The notes under the pieces: model-generated
What the model saw: only the letters and a program-made list of their open reading frames with translations
What the model was told of the DNA's origin: nothing
Databases searched by the model: none
Shown: positions 44,880 through 58,328 of the stretch, piece after piece
Numbering within the stretch: the stretch's first letter is position 1
Layout of the letters: every line of letters starts with the position of its first letter
Position numbers and translations under genes: made by a program
DNA from: Cardinalis cardinalis
Taxonomy: Eukaryota > Chordata > Aves > Passeriformes > Cardinalidae
Length of the DNA stretch: 64,000 nucleotides
NCBI GenBank assembly: GCA_014549065.1
Contig: JACDOX010000021.1
Coordinates: forward strand, 1,570,135 to 1,634,134
Reading direction: 5' to 3'

Positions 44880-47800
44880 CCATCCCCTGTCCCCACACAG
44901 CCACAGCACAGAACACTGTGGTGCTGGCACAGTGAGGGGCACTCTCAGGTTGTCACAAAGGGTTTAAAGCTCCACCTCAGAACACAGAACTGAAATACTG
45001 TCCCCAAAATCAATCAGTCCTATGAGAGTCCTTCAAAGAGCACAGTGAGGCCACATTCTCACATTAAATATTAACCCCAGCAGAGGAGATGCTGCTTGAA
45101 TGGTCAGCTGAGGCTTTGGGCACTGAGGCTGCTTAACCCCAAGTGTTCTTTTCTGATGGCTTTTCATGTTCACCATGAGCCAGCACCCTGAGCCCACACA
45201 GAATCCCACTGACCAAACCGTGCCAGGGGTAGGATTGAGGCGGATGTCAGGTCTCTCATTCCTAAATCGAATCACTCTTCTCTTCCTTACCCCAAATGGT
45301 GACACCAAGCTAAAACATGGCTAATAGAAAGCCAGACTAGTTACACTGATGGGTATTTTTCTTTGTATTCTTTTGACTTTTAAATAATTTTCCTTTATTT
45401 TTCCCTTTTCCTTCCTTTTTTTTTTTTTCCTGCTTTTGAATGCACCTATCCTTTGTCCTGTTGCTGAGTTTTCTAGCAAGGGAAACTAACTGGCTTCCTA
45501 CATGCTAGACCTTGGGAATTAAAGGATGTGTTTATAGTCCANTAAGGTAGGTAGGATCTAGAACCCTGCAGATAAACAGGCAGTGAACCAGTTCATCAGA
45601 ATAGATACTATAATAGGTGTAACTGGTGGTAAAATTATATAATCAGTAATTGCTTGTTAAAAAAAATCTAAAAAACAAAAAAAAAAGGGTAAAGAAACAA
45701 AACTCCAAATTGCAGGTCTCAAAGCACTTTCAAAGCCTACAGTCCTGGAGAAGTTCTCTCCGTACAAGAAGCTGAATTTTCTTTCATGTGCACAGNACAT
45801 TGTTCAGATCTAGCATGGAAACAGTATTGAAAGAATTACCTGTTATTGAAAGAAAATTACTGGGACCACTTTTGGTCCAAAATTACAATGTGTAGTTGAT
45901 TAATGGGGCATGCCCATGAGGGGAAATAAAATTTATAAATGAAACCCTGAAAGCTGCTAAAAATTCTTACAATGCCTAAGAACTATTTTTCTCTGAGCAG
46001 TTGTGATGAATGTATGAGACCATTTATCACAGCCAAGAAGTTTATGGGTTTTAATCAGGTAAGAAAGTTAAACAGTAGAGAAAACTTATACATAACTTCC
46101 AAATCATTGAAATTATTTCTTGTTATGTCTATGGAAAAGCAACTCCTTCCACATATTACTAAGTTCTGCTCTCCTTTTAGTCATTGGTTTATCAACATCT
46201 GAGTAACAGAATATTATTTATTGCAAATCATCCCATCATGCNCACATAAATGAAAGATAGTAGTCACCTGCTCCCTGGAAATAGTTCTGCTTACCAAGTA
46301 TTGGGANTTTTTTAACTTGTTTTTAATTTTAAATATGTCCATTTGGAAAAAGCATATCAGTAACATGCAGTACCAAACTCTTCTGAAGGTACATATGCAG
46401 GTACTTCTTGTGCCAAAATGAAGGTGATATAATCAATCTAAATCCTTTTTGCCACTCTGTGCTTCCATACAATCTTTAACTGTGTGTAATTTTTTTTCCT
46501 CACCATAGNAATTCAACCTTTTGCAAGCAGCATTTTGGATGGTTATAGAGGAAATGTGAGCAAGAGACCTGAAGCTCTCGCTCAGAAGTCTGGGTTCTGT
46601 AAATCTTTTTGAATTCAAGGTTTGCCAGACAAAATGCAAAAGGAGACCTTAATGTTCTGTATATTTATTCTATAAATTTATAATCCATAAATTTCATTAA
46701 TTTCTGTAGTTTACCTATTGAATTAGCAGATCTAAGGGAGTTGCTTTAGCAGTACACAAACCCTAAATNTTACCAAGGTGTTTCCTCAATATTCCACTTC
46801 TTCCAAGTGCCTCACAGTATNAGCTGCTTCAGGAAAGTCTGTATTTTGATGACAGGGTGGATTGAGCCTGTTTTTACCCCTGCTAAATGGAATACAACAT
46901 CATACAGTTTCTTTCTAAGATAATTATCCTGGTTCATGCTGCGTTTTCTGGCTTAGATGGTCTTCTTTTTGACCCCACACCACCTATCCATTACAAAATC
47001 ACTTGTCATACACACAGTCTGTGAAAAACTGAGAACTTTGAATCTTAAATCCTTCAAAACTAGCTAGACTCTGAAAAATCACAGTGCCTTGTGAAGAAGC
47101 ACATATTTTTAAATAAGGGAAAAACTAAGGATTTAAAAAATTCACACGTTTTCTATTCATCAGGTTGTCATTCCTANGTCAGACTTTGGCAAATTTTGCT
47201 GGAATCTGACTACTATATCATCAGTGAGAGGTAAAAATAAATACACATCAAGTGTGGCTGCTTCTTCACCTTGCTACTAATCAACCACCCCACCTGCCTG
47301 GGATCTCAATCCTTGCAGGTATCACTATTCAANGTGTTGGTTTTGGCACCTTGCTTTGATTGCAGTCCTTCCCTCCACAATGTGTGAGGTTTGATCCTTT
47401 GCATACCCAAAGAANCTTTTAGGAGGTGCCAGGCTTTAAAAAATCCTTTACCCTGTTCCTGTTAGACTTGTGATTTCTACAAGAGATCAGCCTTCAACTT
47501 TGCTCTCTTATTGATCAGCTGCTTTTCCTATCAACACTTCTTCTCTTCACATCCACTGCTGAAAAAGTCACTCTAAACATTTGTAAAGAACTTCTATTAT
47601 CAGTTTCAAATNTTTTTTTTAAAACCTGCCTTGTCTCAGATTACTTATTCCTCCAGTTTTTTTCAGCTACATGGAAAGCTTTTTTTTTTTAACACAGCTT
47701 TCTCAGTGTCTATTTAAATTTATGTCTTTCTGCTGGGATAACTCACCATACACAGCTTGTTGACCTAAAGATGACAAACATCACTCTTTTTCTCCCTTGC

Positions 47801-49363
47801 ACCACTCTTTCCTATGCATTGGTCTTTAATGAGAGCTCTTAAGGCTGCAATCAAGGCTTGAGTGATGCAATTAAGATTAATATTTACAACAATTTTGGTA
47901 TTGTGAGCCTCTAACAAAAACTACTAATTGTTTTGGAGGAACACATGCAACCTTAGATATTTAAATCCCAGCTGCCTCAGTCCAGTGACTAAATATTTAA
48001 ATCTCAGCTCCTTCAAGAAATGAAATAACTACTCAAGGAATAATGCAGTGGGTGATGAGTGGACCAATTNACTTGCTGGATATACTTTTATTCCTTTCTG
48101 TGATTTATGACACAACAGCACCAGTNCTTACAGCTCCATGGCTGTTTGAGTATAAAGCCTGAGTTTCAATAAATATNCTGGCATCTATCCTCTGGAGGGG
48201 CTGGCAAGGAGAAAGCCTTGCTCCAAAGNACTCTGTGCTCTGGAGTTTCAGCCCAGCAATCTCTGCTTGAAGGGTTGCACTGCTCAGAATCATCATGGGA
48301 ACCTGTGATGTGGTCAGCAGGGTATGACAAAAAAGGCAACTGGAAGAAGAAAAGCAGAAATGGACTAAAACAAGCTGAGAATTGTCATAAAAAACCACCC
48401 AGGCAGTGAGGGGAACTGTCATGGAGTTCCTTAGTGATGCTGGGGGACNTATCTCAGAAGGGTCTGGGTTATTTGCTTGAGACAATAAATAAAGAAACAG
48501 ATACTCAAGTAAAAGCACTGAGGAAGCTTTCTAAAGTTGTGTGGATCAAAAAGCATCTCAAAACCAGACCCACATTCAGATCTGTGGGATGTGTTTGCCA
48601 AGTAACAAAAGATTGCAGTTCCTTTCATGTGAGGGAAAATATGTTTCCTTCTGCAAGATAAACAAACCCAAAGCAGCTGCAGATTCCAGGAAGCTGAAGC
48701 CAGACCAGACACAGCTGCTGGCTGGTCACTCAGGATTCCTGCAAATACCTTCAGCAATCTCCTTCTTACCTGCCAGCTATTACTGCNAGAGCATTTATGT
48801 AGTTATTAAGTTTGTTTAACTATTCTGTTGGAAATAGGAAGTTTTATATATTTTTTTTTTTCTTTTTGAGGTGGAGAAAATTCCTTCCTTCTGGATGAGA
48901 AAATGTGGGAGGGACACATTAAGCTCTTAAGACATCAAAAAGATTAAAAAATGCCCGTTCAATATAGACAAAACCACAATGTACTCATATTGTTAAGTTT
49001 ATCCAGAGCTGCTTCAGGGCACTTCCAGCTTGCCTACTTCAATTAAAAAACTCACCATAAAATTGACAAAATCATATTTCTCCTATACCTTACATTGCCT
49101 ACGTCCTCCATAGAGGTCAAATGGGACAAAGCATTAATAAGGAAATTACAGGAATAGTTCTAGGAGTTCACCAAGGAGCTACAAAGTCCCCTGCAGAACA
49201 AAGCAAACTATCCCATTCTGTAGTCTCCCACATTTATTGATGTGAACATCTGAAATATGCCCCTCATAAATGACTGTCCTGCAGAGAAACACTGTGTGTG
49301 CTCAAGGCACACACTGCAAGCAGTGAAACTGCTTTGTCACAAGATTGGACATTAACATTTCCT
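44880..49363. other. AT-rich non-coding DNA
   Basis: No gene seen. A 137-codon minus frame at 48105-48518 and overlapping frames to 48819 show no domain and contain N. Confidence 0.55.
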
Positions 49364-49558
49364 CATGAAAAGGCTGGTCAAACATTGGAATGGACTGCTC
49401 AGGGGAGTGGTGAAGTCACCATCCCTGGAAGTGTTCAAAAAGCACATAAATGGGANGCTTAGGGACATGGCTTAGTGGTGGCCTGGCAGTTCTGGGTGAG
49501 TGTTGGGCTCAGTGATCTCAGAGGCCTTTTCCAACCTAAACAGNTCTGTGATTCTGTA
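49364..49558 (+). mobile_element. CR1 LINE 3' fragment (sense)
   Basis: atgaaaaggctggtcaaaca, tgaagtcaccatccctggaa, cttttccaacctaaacag, then tctgtgattctg. About 195 bp. Confidence 0.9.
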
Positions 49559-52477
49559 AGAAACACAGACGAGAACATGTATGAATTGGGTACAGTGAGG
49601 AGTGCATTCTTTTGGTGGCTTTTTTAAGGATANAAACCCATCATTTTTTACCCATTGAATAGTTCCACACATCAAGTGAGATATTCTATGACATTTTTTT
49701 TTTTGTTGGTGAATTACTACCCAGAAAATTTACTGTGAACATAGCTCAGCAGAGAGCAGGAGGGTAAGAGACAAAGTTGGGACCTTTGAGTCNTCTTTGA
49801 ATCACGTAACTTTGGTTGCAACAAAAATTTAAGATGCAGGAAACTCCTAACCACTAGTGCTGTTGGCTGTACACCCAGAATAGTGTTGGAATAAACGTTT
49901 GACGACCAAGAAATTCCATAGTGCAGTGCTGACTTGTGCTGGAGTGTTTCTGCCACCAGCAGCCTCCAGAGCACATTAAATCAACATTTCCTATTGCCTG
50001 TGGGAAGTTGTGCAGTTATGACCACCAGACATTGCTCCCTTGGTCACTTTATCACTTGCCTCCTCATGCTTGGCCCTCTGTTCCTCTGCCCTTTCCCACC
50101 CTCACAACCTCTGCAGGTTCCTTTTCCAGACTGAGGCAGGGTAGATANTTATTCTGTGCCTAAAGACAGTTCTTTGGGGAAAAGAACTGCATTAATCAAT
50201 TTATTCCACCTTCCCTTTCCTCACAGCCCTTTAGCCTCAATGCCAAACACAGTCAAAGTTAGAACATCTGGTTTTGTGTTCTTTTCTAAGGCAGACATGG
50301 GTTTTAAAACAGGATCCTCTTCTTATATTGGATCAATTGCTATACCAGTAATGGAGTGCACAAGTCCTTTACAACCCTANTAAAAATCTCCCACTGCTGT
50401 AAATCAGATTTTCCACCAAAAATCTGTCTAGCTATATTCCCATTTTGTCAATCAAGGTGGCACCTCCTGTGCCACAGGAGTGATGGGCTCTGACCTGACT
50501 TCAGCTTTGATGTACACACTGAAATTCCTTTTCCACAAAGACCAGATCATTCCCTGCTGACTGTAGAGTATATCCCTGAATAGGGAAATGGGATTGTTTG
50601 CCATCTGAACATCAATGCAATCCATAAATTTTTTTTTTTTGCTTTTGGTCCTTGAAATCCATCTACTGCTGGTGCAAAAAATTTTTACCTGCAGATTTCC
50701 TGTAGGTGCCATGAATTAGATGATAATAACAACAATAATAACAACATGAAATAAGGATTACTTGAGTTTAGCATTAGACTAAAGTAAAACTGACTGTGAT
50801 CTGCTGTTTTCCCCTTCATGGCATTCCTCTCATTCCATGAGACCAAATATTTTGTCTTTTGAATTATTATCAGCCAAACAGATGGCAAGAGCCCAAGTGT
50901 GCCTCACTGACAGGTATTTTCAGAAAGCTTTTCATTAAAGGATAATGGGATAAATTCAATATTCAGCCACATGAAGGTACAGCCAGCCTGTGCCCCTGGA
51001 ATTACTCCATATATAAGCTGGGAAAAATCCCACACGGAGCAGAATTTGGTCCATTATCTTTGGGATTAATGCCTGAATGACATAGATCTGTCAGCTTTTC
51101 CTGCAAATGTAACTGTATTGCACTTCATTATGGATATTATTAATTAACACTCCATTTGCAGGTGATCTAATCAGTTAATATATGCCTTTGAAAAATGTAA
51201 TATTGCCCTACTGCAAATGGATGTTTAAGCTGACTTGTAGAAATCTATTTCTGGCCCTTTTCATTCCAATATTCCTATTTCTAACTTCATTGCTTCAACA
51301 TTTGGCAGGGAACACTTAGACTGTGTCAGGCATCCCGTGATCAGTATCCATGGGCTAAAAATGTTGGGAGAAACCAGTGTGAAAGCTGCAGGGTTTCCTC
51401 TAAAAGTACTCTCTGTTTGAGCTCCCTCTCAAACAGCATATTTGACAAGCAAAAAAATTAAATAAATTATCAACAGTTTTGCTAAGATGCATTCCTGTCA
51501 GCATGAGTGAGTTCTCACAGATTTTGAATGGACATGTATGTAGATGTAAATCAGGGGAGAAAATGAATGGGAAGTGCAGCATAATCCATTTAGGAGAAGT
51601 TCTTCATTTATGCAGAAATAATAAAGAGCCTCAAATTCATGATTAAACATAAAAATTATGAGAGACCTTTACTCCTCCTCTGCCAGTATTTCCACACTTC
51701 TTGCTTTGTGTGAAGCTGTAATTTGTTGATTAAATTAACATTTTCTATAGCATGTTCATGGAATGAGCAGCAAGGGTTATTACAGCCTTAAAGCAGTTTC
51801 CCTGGCATTTTACAAGGCAAGCATAAATCGCATTTCGAATTTCAGAGTTTCCACTTCCCTTGAGGGCCTTCAGTGAGAAATGTGCTAACTTAAGCAAAAG
51901 AACATGTAATGCCTGTATTTTTGGAGCACTGTTGGAAGAGTAAAGTAACTACAGGATGAAGGAATATCTGGGAAAAAACCCAGCATGGATACCTTCACCT
52001 TAGTTGGTGGCCTAGAATTTAGGTGTTTTGCTAAGTTTAGAAACATTGCAACAGTATTTATTGATTTACCGGATTATTACCCTGCTTTCTGTACTGACTT
52101 AGAAAGAAAGAAGACTGAACCATGTATATAAAAGGTTAAGGAGTAGAATAAAAAAACCCCAAAACTATCTGGAGTACAAATTACAAATTTGTCGGCCCAG
52201 ATATTCTCAAGCAGTTGGAACCAAATCAACAGCACACTGGATTATCAGCAATGCATNACAGTGTCTTTCACTATATAAATATTCCTATAGAGAAATAAAA
52301 GCTGTTCAAGCACAATTGTTTGTTTACAAGGAAAACAGGGACAAAGTATCATCAGTGAAGAGGGACAGTTATAAGTACATGGAGGTTATGTAAATACTCA
52401 GGAAAAGTTTTATAGTTTAGACAGAGATGTGTTAATGGCTTAACCACACATAACTAAAATATATTTTCTACTTCCAT
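49559..52477. other. AT-rich non-coding DNA
   Basis: No gene seen. Around 51.05-51.19 kb lies a block rich in attaattaac and taatc-like sites that could be an ancient conserved element, judged by eye only. Confidence 0.5.
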
Positions 52478-52705
52478 CAGAATNGCAGAATGGTTTGGGT
52501 TGGAAGGGACCTTAAAGATCATCCATTCCACTCCTCCTGTCCATGGGACACCTTCCCAGGGTGCTCCAAGCCCCGTCCATCCTGGCCTTGGGCACTTCCA
52601 GGGATCCAGCGGCAGCCACAGCTGCTCTGGGCACCCTGTNCCCACCCTCACAGAGAAGAATTTCTCCCTAATATCCAATCTAAACCTGAAGCTTGAAAAA
52701 TTCAG
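52478..52705 (-). mobile_element. CR1 LINE 3' fragment (antisense)
   Basis: gcagaatggtttgggttgga, gggaccttaaagatcatcca, ggcagccacagctgctctgg and ctaatatccaatctaaacct are near-consensus, so this is a young copy. Confidence 0.92.
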
Positions 52706-55255
52706 GCAAAAGCCCATATTTCAACAACGACAGTAACTGGTACAGCTTATCTCAACATCCCTTCAAANAATGCCCCCAGGATTTGGATTCAGCTCTATCT
52801 GAACATCAACCCACAAGCATCATCTTTGTTATCTCTGATCCTTTTCCTTATCATGGTGTAGGTATGGCTGCAGCTTCTTCTCTCAAATACCATGTATTTG
52901 TTTGCCAGTCACAACCCAATTCATTATGCTTCTTGAGCACATCTCTGCTCCACAAGGAGCGCATCTGAGACCATCTTCAGGAGCCAGGCTTGCCANGCAT
53001 GCAGACAGATGATTTGTAGCAACAAAGCTGGATTTGGAACAAGGCCCTAATGATTTATCCACAAGGCTAGGTGGGATTGCAAGCTTAAATCTACTGCAAC
53101 AGCTTCTTTCTTGCCACTGAGGGATAGATAAACAGCAGCATGGAAGGAAAGCAAAGTACTCCCAGACCAAGCCACTCTCATCCCAGAATAGTCAGTCCTG
53201 GTTATTACTGCACTTCTAGAGCATGATATCTTCCAGAATTAAATTTATAGTCATTTTGAGTACCTCCTTGNAAAAAGAGAGGGAAATGAGCCTAGTGGGG
53301 CAAAGATTTGCCTTGCAAAACCTCATGATTTTTCAAGTCTCCTCTAAAAGCCAGGTTACACTGGCTGCACGACGCCAAAGGGTTGATGAGAGTCAGAACT
53401 CTTCTGGAAGAAGGAATGAAAGTAAAATGCCAAAACTATGCTGAAAAGGGAGAGAAGGCAGAATATGTCCCACATACATTTATGTCAGTGGTACACATAA
53501 ATATTAAGACTATAATGCCAGTTCCATACCCAGCTGGCTCTGCTGCAGTAGCTCCCTCCTTTCACACTCCTGGCTTGCACCTTACTCTTAGCTGCTCTTC
53601 ATTTCTTTGAGCTTCACTGGGCCAAATTCCAATTACCTGGAGAGAGAGAGAGAAAGTGGGATGGCTGAGAACACGCACAGAAATAGTAGTTGAATCTTGA
53701 TGGACCTACTAGCTGCAGAAGCTGAATTTCTATAAAAAATTATTACTTTTTCATTTTCAGATAAACAAATGTGACATGCAGTGACTGGGATAGATGAGAC
53801 AAATGGTAATGGATAAAGATACAACTTTGCNATATCCCAGTGGACGTAACTGGGGAGCTGCAGTTTGGTCGTTTTCTTTTTACATATAAAGGATATTTTC
53901 TTTATGTCAGTTTTGGTCTTGTCAAAGAGAATGAGTTGTAAATTTAGAAAAAAATTGCTTTGCTTGACATTCATTTCTTCATTACCAGAATAGATTTGGA
54001 GTACTTAAAAAAAGCTTTCACAGAGTGACTGCTTGAATGAGTGAAGTTAAAAAAAAAAATAGCAACAATAAAAAACCCTAAATACAATCAAGAGAGATTA
54101 TAAATGTCTCATTAAAANTGATGACAAAAGCTCACTCCCCCTCATCAGCATCCAAATCCTTAATCTCAAAAAGGANTAGGACATTAAAAAGCTTCCTTAG
54201 AATTAACATGCTACCAAATTTTTCCTTCCAAGCCCATGCAACCACAGAGGCCCAATTCCTGCAGAATTATCAGTGTTTATTCACCAGGAATTAAAACATG
54301 ACAGAAGCAACAAAACTAGTAGGTGAGCTTTTCCATNATATTAACGACAAAAACCTCCTTTGTGTAATAGTATTTTCCACTTTTCAGTTTCAGCAGCCAT
54401 TTCAAACAGTGTAATTTTGCTAAGTGCTGACTAAGAGAACATGATAACTGTCTGCAAAGGATATTAGGAAAGGAGAGTAAAATTTTAGGTCCTCCAGGGG
54501 AGCATTACTAAAAGTAAGGGAATGCAATCAAAACTAGAAAAATCAGTGGCCCCATCCTCTTAACACCCGCCAAGCAATATCAGACGTCCTATTCTGAGTC
54601 CCTAATTAATTGCTATGTCTGGTTTTTGATAACACTTGTCAGGTATTTATAGAGCACCATGCTCTTGCTCATTGCCAGGTGAGGCAGCATTAATGGACTG
54701 GTTTCTGTAGGAAATGTGAGTCCACACTGTGTGTTTACAGCAGTAAGTCATTAGGCTATGTAACAGCTTAATAGGAACTGACTTTGAAATGTGTAATTTT
54801 GTGTATTTAATCTTACAAGTGAAGCGTGAAAACCCCAGAACTGAGGCTGTTGGAAGGTACCTGCAGTGAAAAAGCTCAGTGCAGTTGTTTTCAGAAGTCC
54901 TTCAATCTGAATATTTCTCTATACACCCTCCAGGCCATTTGCAGGCCACCAGAACCAATCATCCAATTTCCAGTGCATTATTAGAGCCTTTTTCCTGAGT
55001 GCAACCTGGGAAATGGCTGCAGATTACATGGATTTTTCAGGCAGTGGCAAGAGGCTGTTTTGTGTCACTGGCTTTCTCAGCCACCCCACAAGGTGACAGA
55101 CACTGATGTGGAAATGATCAGGAGGAAATTACTACAGACTTCCTCCAGGTCCCTGGNAATGATGGCACCCAGGAGCAGCACCAGATTTACCCTAGGCTGC
55201 CACCCAGTTTGACCCTGGGTTTGAGGGATTTGCCTTGNGCAGAGGTCTGCAAAGA
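52706..55255. other. Non-coding DNA
   Basis: No gene seen. The stretch at about 54.59-54.83 kb (taattaattgctatg and neighbouring AT-rich motifs) could be a conserved element but was not tested. Confidence 0.5.
53639..53656. repeat. GA dinucleotide microsatellite
   Basis: A short ga repeat of about eight units. Confidence 0.8.
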
Positions 55256-55348
55256 GAAGCTGGCAACATAAGTCACTGGCAGAAGTCTGCTGCTGGATGA
55301 CATCTTCCCAGACTCTCCTCTGGTCCAAGGAGCTGAAATAAACACAGG
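55256..55348. repeat. Direct repeat copy A flanking the 55.3-56.0 kb LTR-like segment
   Basis: This block contains agtcactggcagaagtctgc, then tgctggatgacatcttccca, and ends near aaacacaggca. The second copy at 55988-56079 has the same order with scattered substitutions, so the two are related but clearly diverged. Confidence 0.85.
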
Positions 55349-55987
55349 CAGCAGATCTTTCTCTTTTTTAATGCCTTTATTAAAAGTGGTCAGCTCGGGT
55401 GGGGAGAATCGATGGGTCGCACTCTTGCTGCCGCTGCTTCCAGGAGTGACTCAGAGAATGACAAAGAGTGCAGCTTTTCCTCTGGTTTATGGAGAGAGTT
55501 GGGAATTCCTTCCTCACAAGAGCATCAGGAAATCCTCTNCTTTCCCTNTTTAATNTTTGATGTCCTCTGTCNAGCTGACATCCTTAGGTTAGGGTGAGGG
55601 GTGAAAAGGGTNTTAGCAGGTACTAGATTCTGTTCCTCATGACTAGACATCACTTTGACTCANCAATTTTGNNTTGGCTCGTTGTTTTAGGGGTTTCTTT
55701 CTAGGTTTGGTGAGGTGCTTCTCCCATTGCATGCTGGTTCTGAGGTNATTTGCATGCCAACTCCAAGGTCTCCTCCCCTTCACCGTCCGGGTGCCATCCT
55801 CCAGGATGCATCAGGGTGTGACTGGACAAAAGGGGGAATTCTTAACCATCAATGACAGNNNNTNANNNAAANNNNNNNNNNNNNNNNNNNNNNNNNNNNN
55901 NNNNNNNNNNNNNNNNNNNNNNNNNNNNNNNNNNNNNNNNNNNNAACNTTTNAAAAAANTGGGCAGCTTTTCTACTCATAACACAAT
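55349..55987 (-). mobile_element. Antisense LTR-like segment with a sequence gap
   Basis: The segment contains atgcctttattaaaagtgg at about 55371 (a reversed AATAAA), a GC-richer body with gggagaatcgatgggtcgc, many isolated N bases, and an unresolved run of N from 55859 to 55944. It is flanked on both sides by diverged copies of a block of about 92 bp. The structure suggests an LTR element whose U5-like part is present twice, or an insertion between duplicated flanks. Family and boundaries are uncertain. Confidence 0.45.
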
Positions 55988-56079
55988 GAGCAGCTGGCAA
56001 AATAAGTCACTGGCAGAAGTCTGCTGCTGGGTGACATCTTCCCAGACCACATCTGGCCCAAAGAGCCGCTGAACACAGG
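55988..56079. repeat. Direct repeat copy B flanking the 55.3-56.0 kb LTR-like segment
   Basis: This is the partner of copy A at 55256-55348. It shares agtcactggcagaagtctgc, and differs for example at gggtgacatc versus ggatgacatc and cacatctggccc versus ctcctctggtcc. The differences argue against a simple assembly duplication of one haplotype. Confidence 0.85.
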
Positions 56080-58159
56080 TTTTATGTCTTGTGGTCNCCT
56101 CTACTGGATATGTGCAGTAGATTTTGGCGGGTAGTAGTGGCATCTTCTCACTTCAAAGGAATTTTTAAGACCTGATCTGCCCGATGGAGGCAGAGCGTGG
56201 CTCAGGCAGAAGCCCAAAAGCTGTAGCCAAATAAATCAAGTCTCATCATCTGCCTTTTGATCACAGAACTCACATTAGATATAGAAATTGGATATTAGAC
56301 ACTAGAAAAGTCTCTGGATTCTAATGAAACCTCAGGTCTTTAGGTNCCCTTCAAATTAGCACAATTTTTTACCTGAATGACTGCAGCTAAAGAGAGTTAG
56401 GTTTGCACTTCTCAGCTGCAGAAAACTGAGGATTGCTCTCCTTCTTTCGGGAAGCTAAACTTTCTTTTTTCCAATTGTGCTTCATCTTATTCCTCCTCAC
56501 ACACATTAGCTCCTACCTAAATCCTTCACACTGCATTTAGAACCAAATAAAGCATTAATATGTTCATCTGTGTGAAATGTTCTCTTAACTATTACCTCGG
56601 GCAGTCATTTAGTTGGATCTGATAGGGGAATGCATTGACATTGTTAAGGTTAATGACCCAATGATTAACAATACACATTTTGCAGCTCAANGCTCCCAGC
56701 CACTGTTTCAGAGTAATGTGAACAACGACGTGTATTATGCTACAATATATGGAATGGAGTCTTTCTTCCCACNTAATAAGTGCAGTAAAAGAAATCAGCC
56801 CATGCTGGAATTGGTAGTTTGAAAAGATGGACACAGTTTTATACTTATCAAAAATGTGAGGAATCTCACAAAGCTCGTAGACGATATTATATTAATCCTG
56901 ATTAGCTCATAAAACCAGTCAGCTTATATATAATTTGTGTCCCACCGCATTGAGCTAAATCACCCACAATTTAAAAAAAAGGACACTTTTTATGCCTATA
57001 ATGATATCTTACTAAAGCTGTAGTGCTACACTGGATCATGCACAGCACAGAGCTGAGCTGAAGATCCTCTTGACTGCACTTCTATGCAGAGCACAGGGTG
57101 TGAGCTGTGTGCTGAGCATGGGCACACAGCCGTGTTTGGCACAAGGGCAAAGCAGAGGGGAAAAAAACCCCAAAACTGAAATAGGAGCANGAGTGGGGGA
57201 TGTCTCAGTGTGTGCANCATGGTGGGTTTACTGGGCTTACACAGAGGAANCATCCTCTGGAAACAGGATCTGTGCTTGAGTGCTACAGTGGGAGCTGCTA
57301 CAAGGTTCCTTCTCCTTGAATACCAGATTCTGTGGATATTTTTGACTCTCACAACAGTAATCTCACTCAGTGTCCTTTAAAAACAGAATTTCTTCTCTTA
57401 GTTTTATCACATTGTTTTGAGAACACTGATATCTACAAATAGCACAACTGTAAAAAACATTACAATTGCCATTTCAGGAATGCAATCCCATCTAAGCATT
57501 CCAAAGTAATTTATAAACATTAAGTAATTCACTAAGTTTCACAGCACCCCACTTTTATTATTAGCACTGCATTAGCATTTTCAAGTATTTTACAGGATTC
57601 AAATCTGTGCTTGGACTTTCTTGTACTAGATAATGTTCCAGGTTAATTTTAGCCATAACATAATGAACTANGCAAGTAAACAGGACGGTGGCAAGTTCTG
57701 CTAAAGGAGGACAGGAACAGGATCATGTTGTTAGTAATACCTGTCATGAAAGCATCTTAACAAATTAGTGAATACATTCATTTTGATTTATTCATTATAA
57801 ACTAGGAGGTGAGTTGAGACATAACTGAGAACATAGCAGTCCTATTTGGTTTCCAAATTTAGGGACTTGAACATTCTGTTTTTCTGAAGGCCTGTTCAAT
57901 AATATGTTCTGTTTAATTAGTGGAAGAGGTAAGTATTCACAGTCTCTAAAAGTTTTAACAGTCATTAGGTAATTAAGCATTAACTGAAGCAACTTNCTTA
58001 ATTATTTAGTTAAAAACCATGGAACTAGGGCCCAGATTCTAATTTACATTTACATTTTAGGTCACTGCAGGAAAAGATACATGCTATAAATTACACAGCA
58101 GATATAAATAGGCTAAAACATATATTATGTTATTTTATTTATTATTATGTGTTCCTTTT
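56080..58159. other. AT-rich non-coding DNA
   Basis: No gene or recognised repeat seen. Confidence 0.55.
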
Positions 58160-58328
58160 GGAACAGATTGCCCAGAGAAGCTGTGGCTGACCCCTCCCTG
58201 GAAGCATCTAAGGTTGGACAGGGCTTGGAGCAGCCTGGGACAGTGGAAGGTGCCCCTTGCCCGTGGCAGGGGGATGAAGCTGGATGGTCTTTAAGGTCCC
58301 TTCCAGCCCAAACCATTCTATGATTCTA
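58160..58328 (+). mobile_element. CR1 LINE 3' fragment (sense)
   Basis: gcccagagaagctgtggctg, ggttggacagggcttggagc, ggtcccttccagcccaaacc, then attctatgattcta. Confidence 0.92.

Noticed and set aside
48105..48518. A 137-codon minus-strand frame
   Set aside because: Several N bases inside, no domain, and overlapping frames on both strands in AT-rich DNA.
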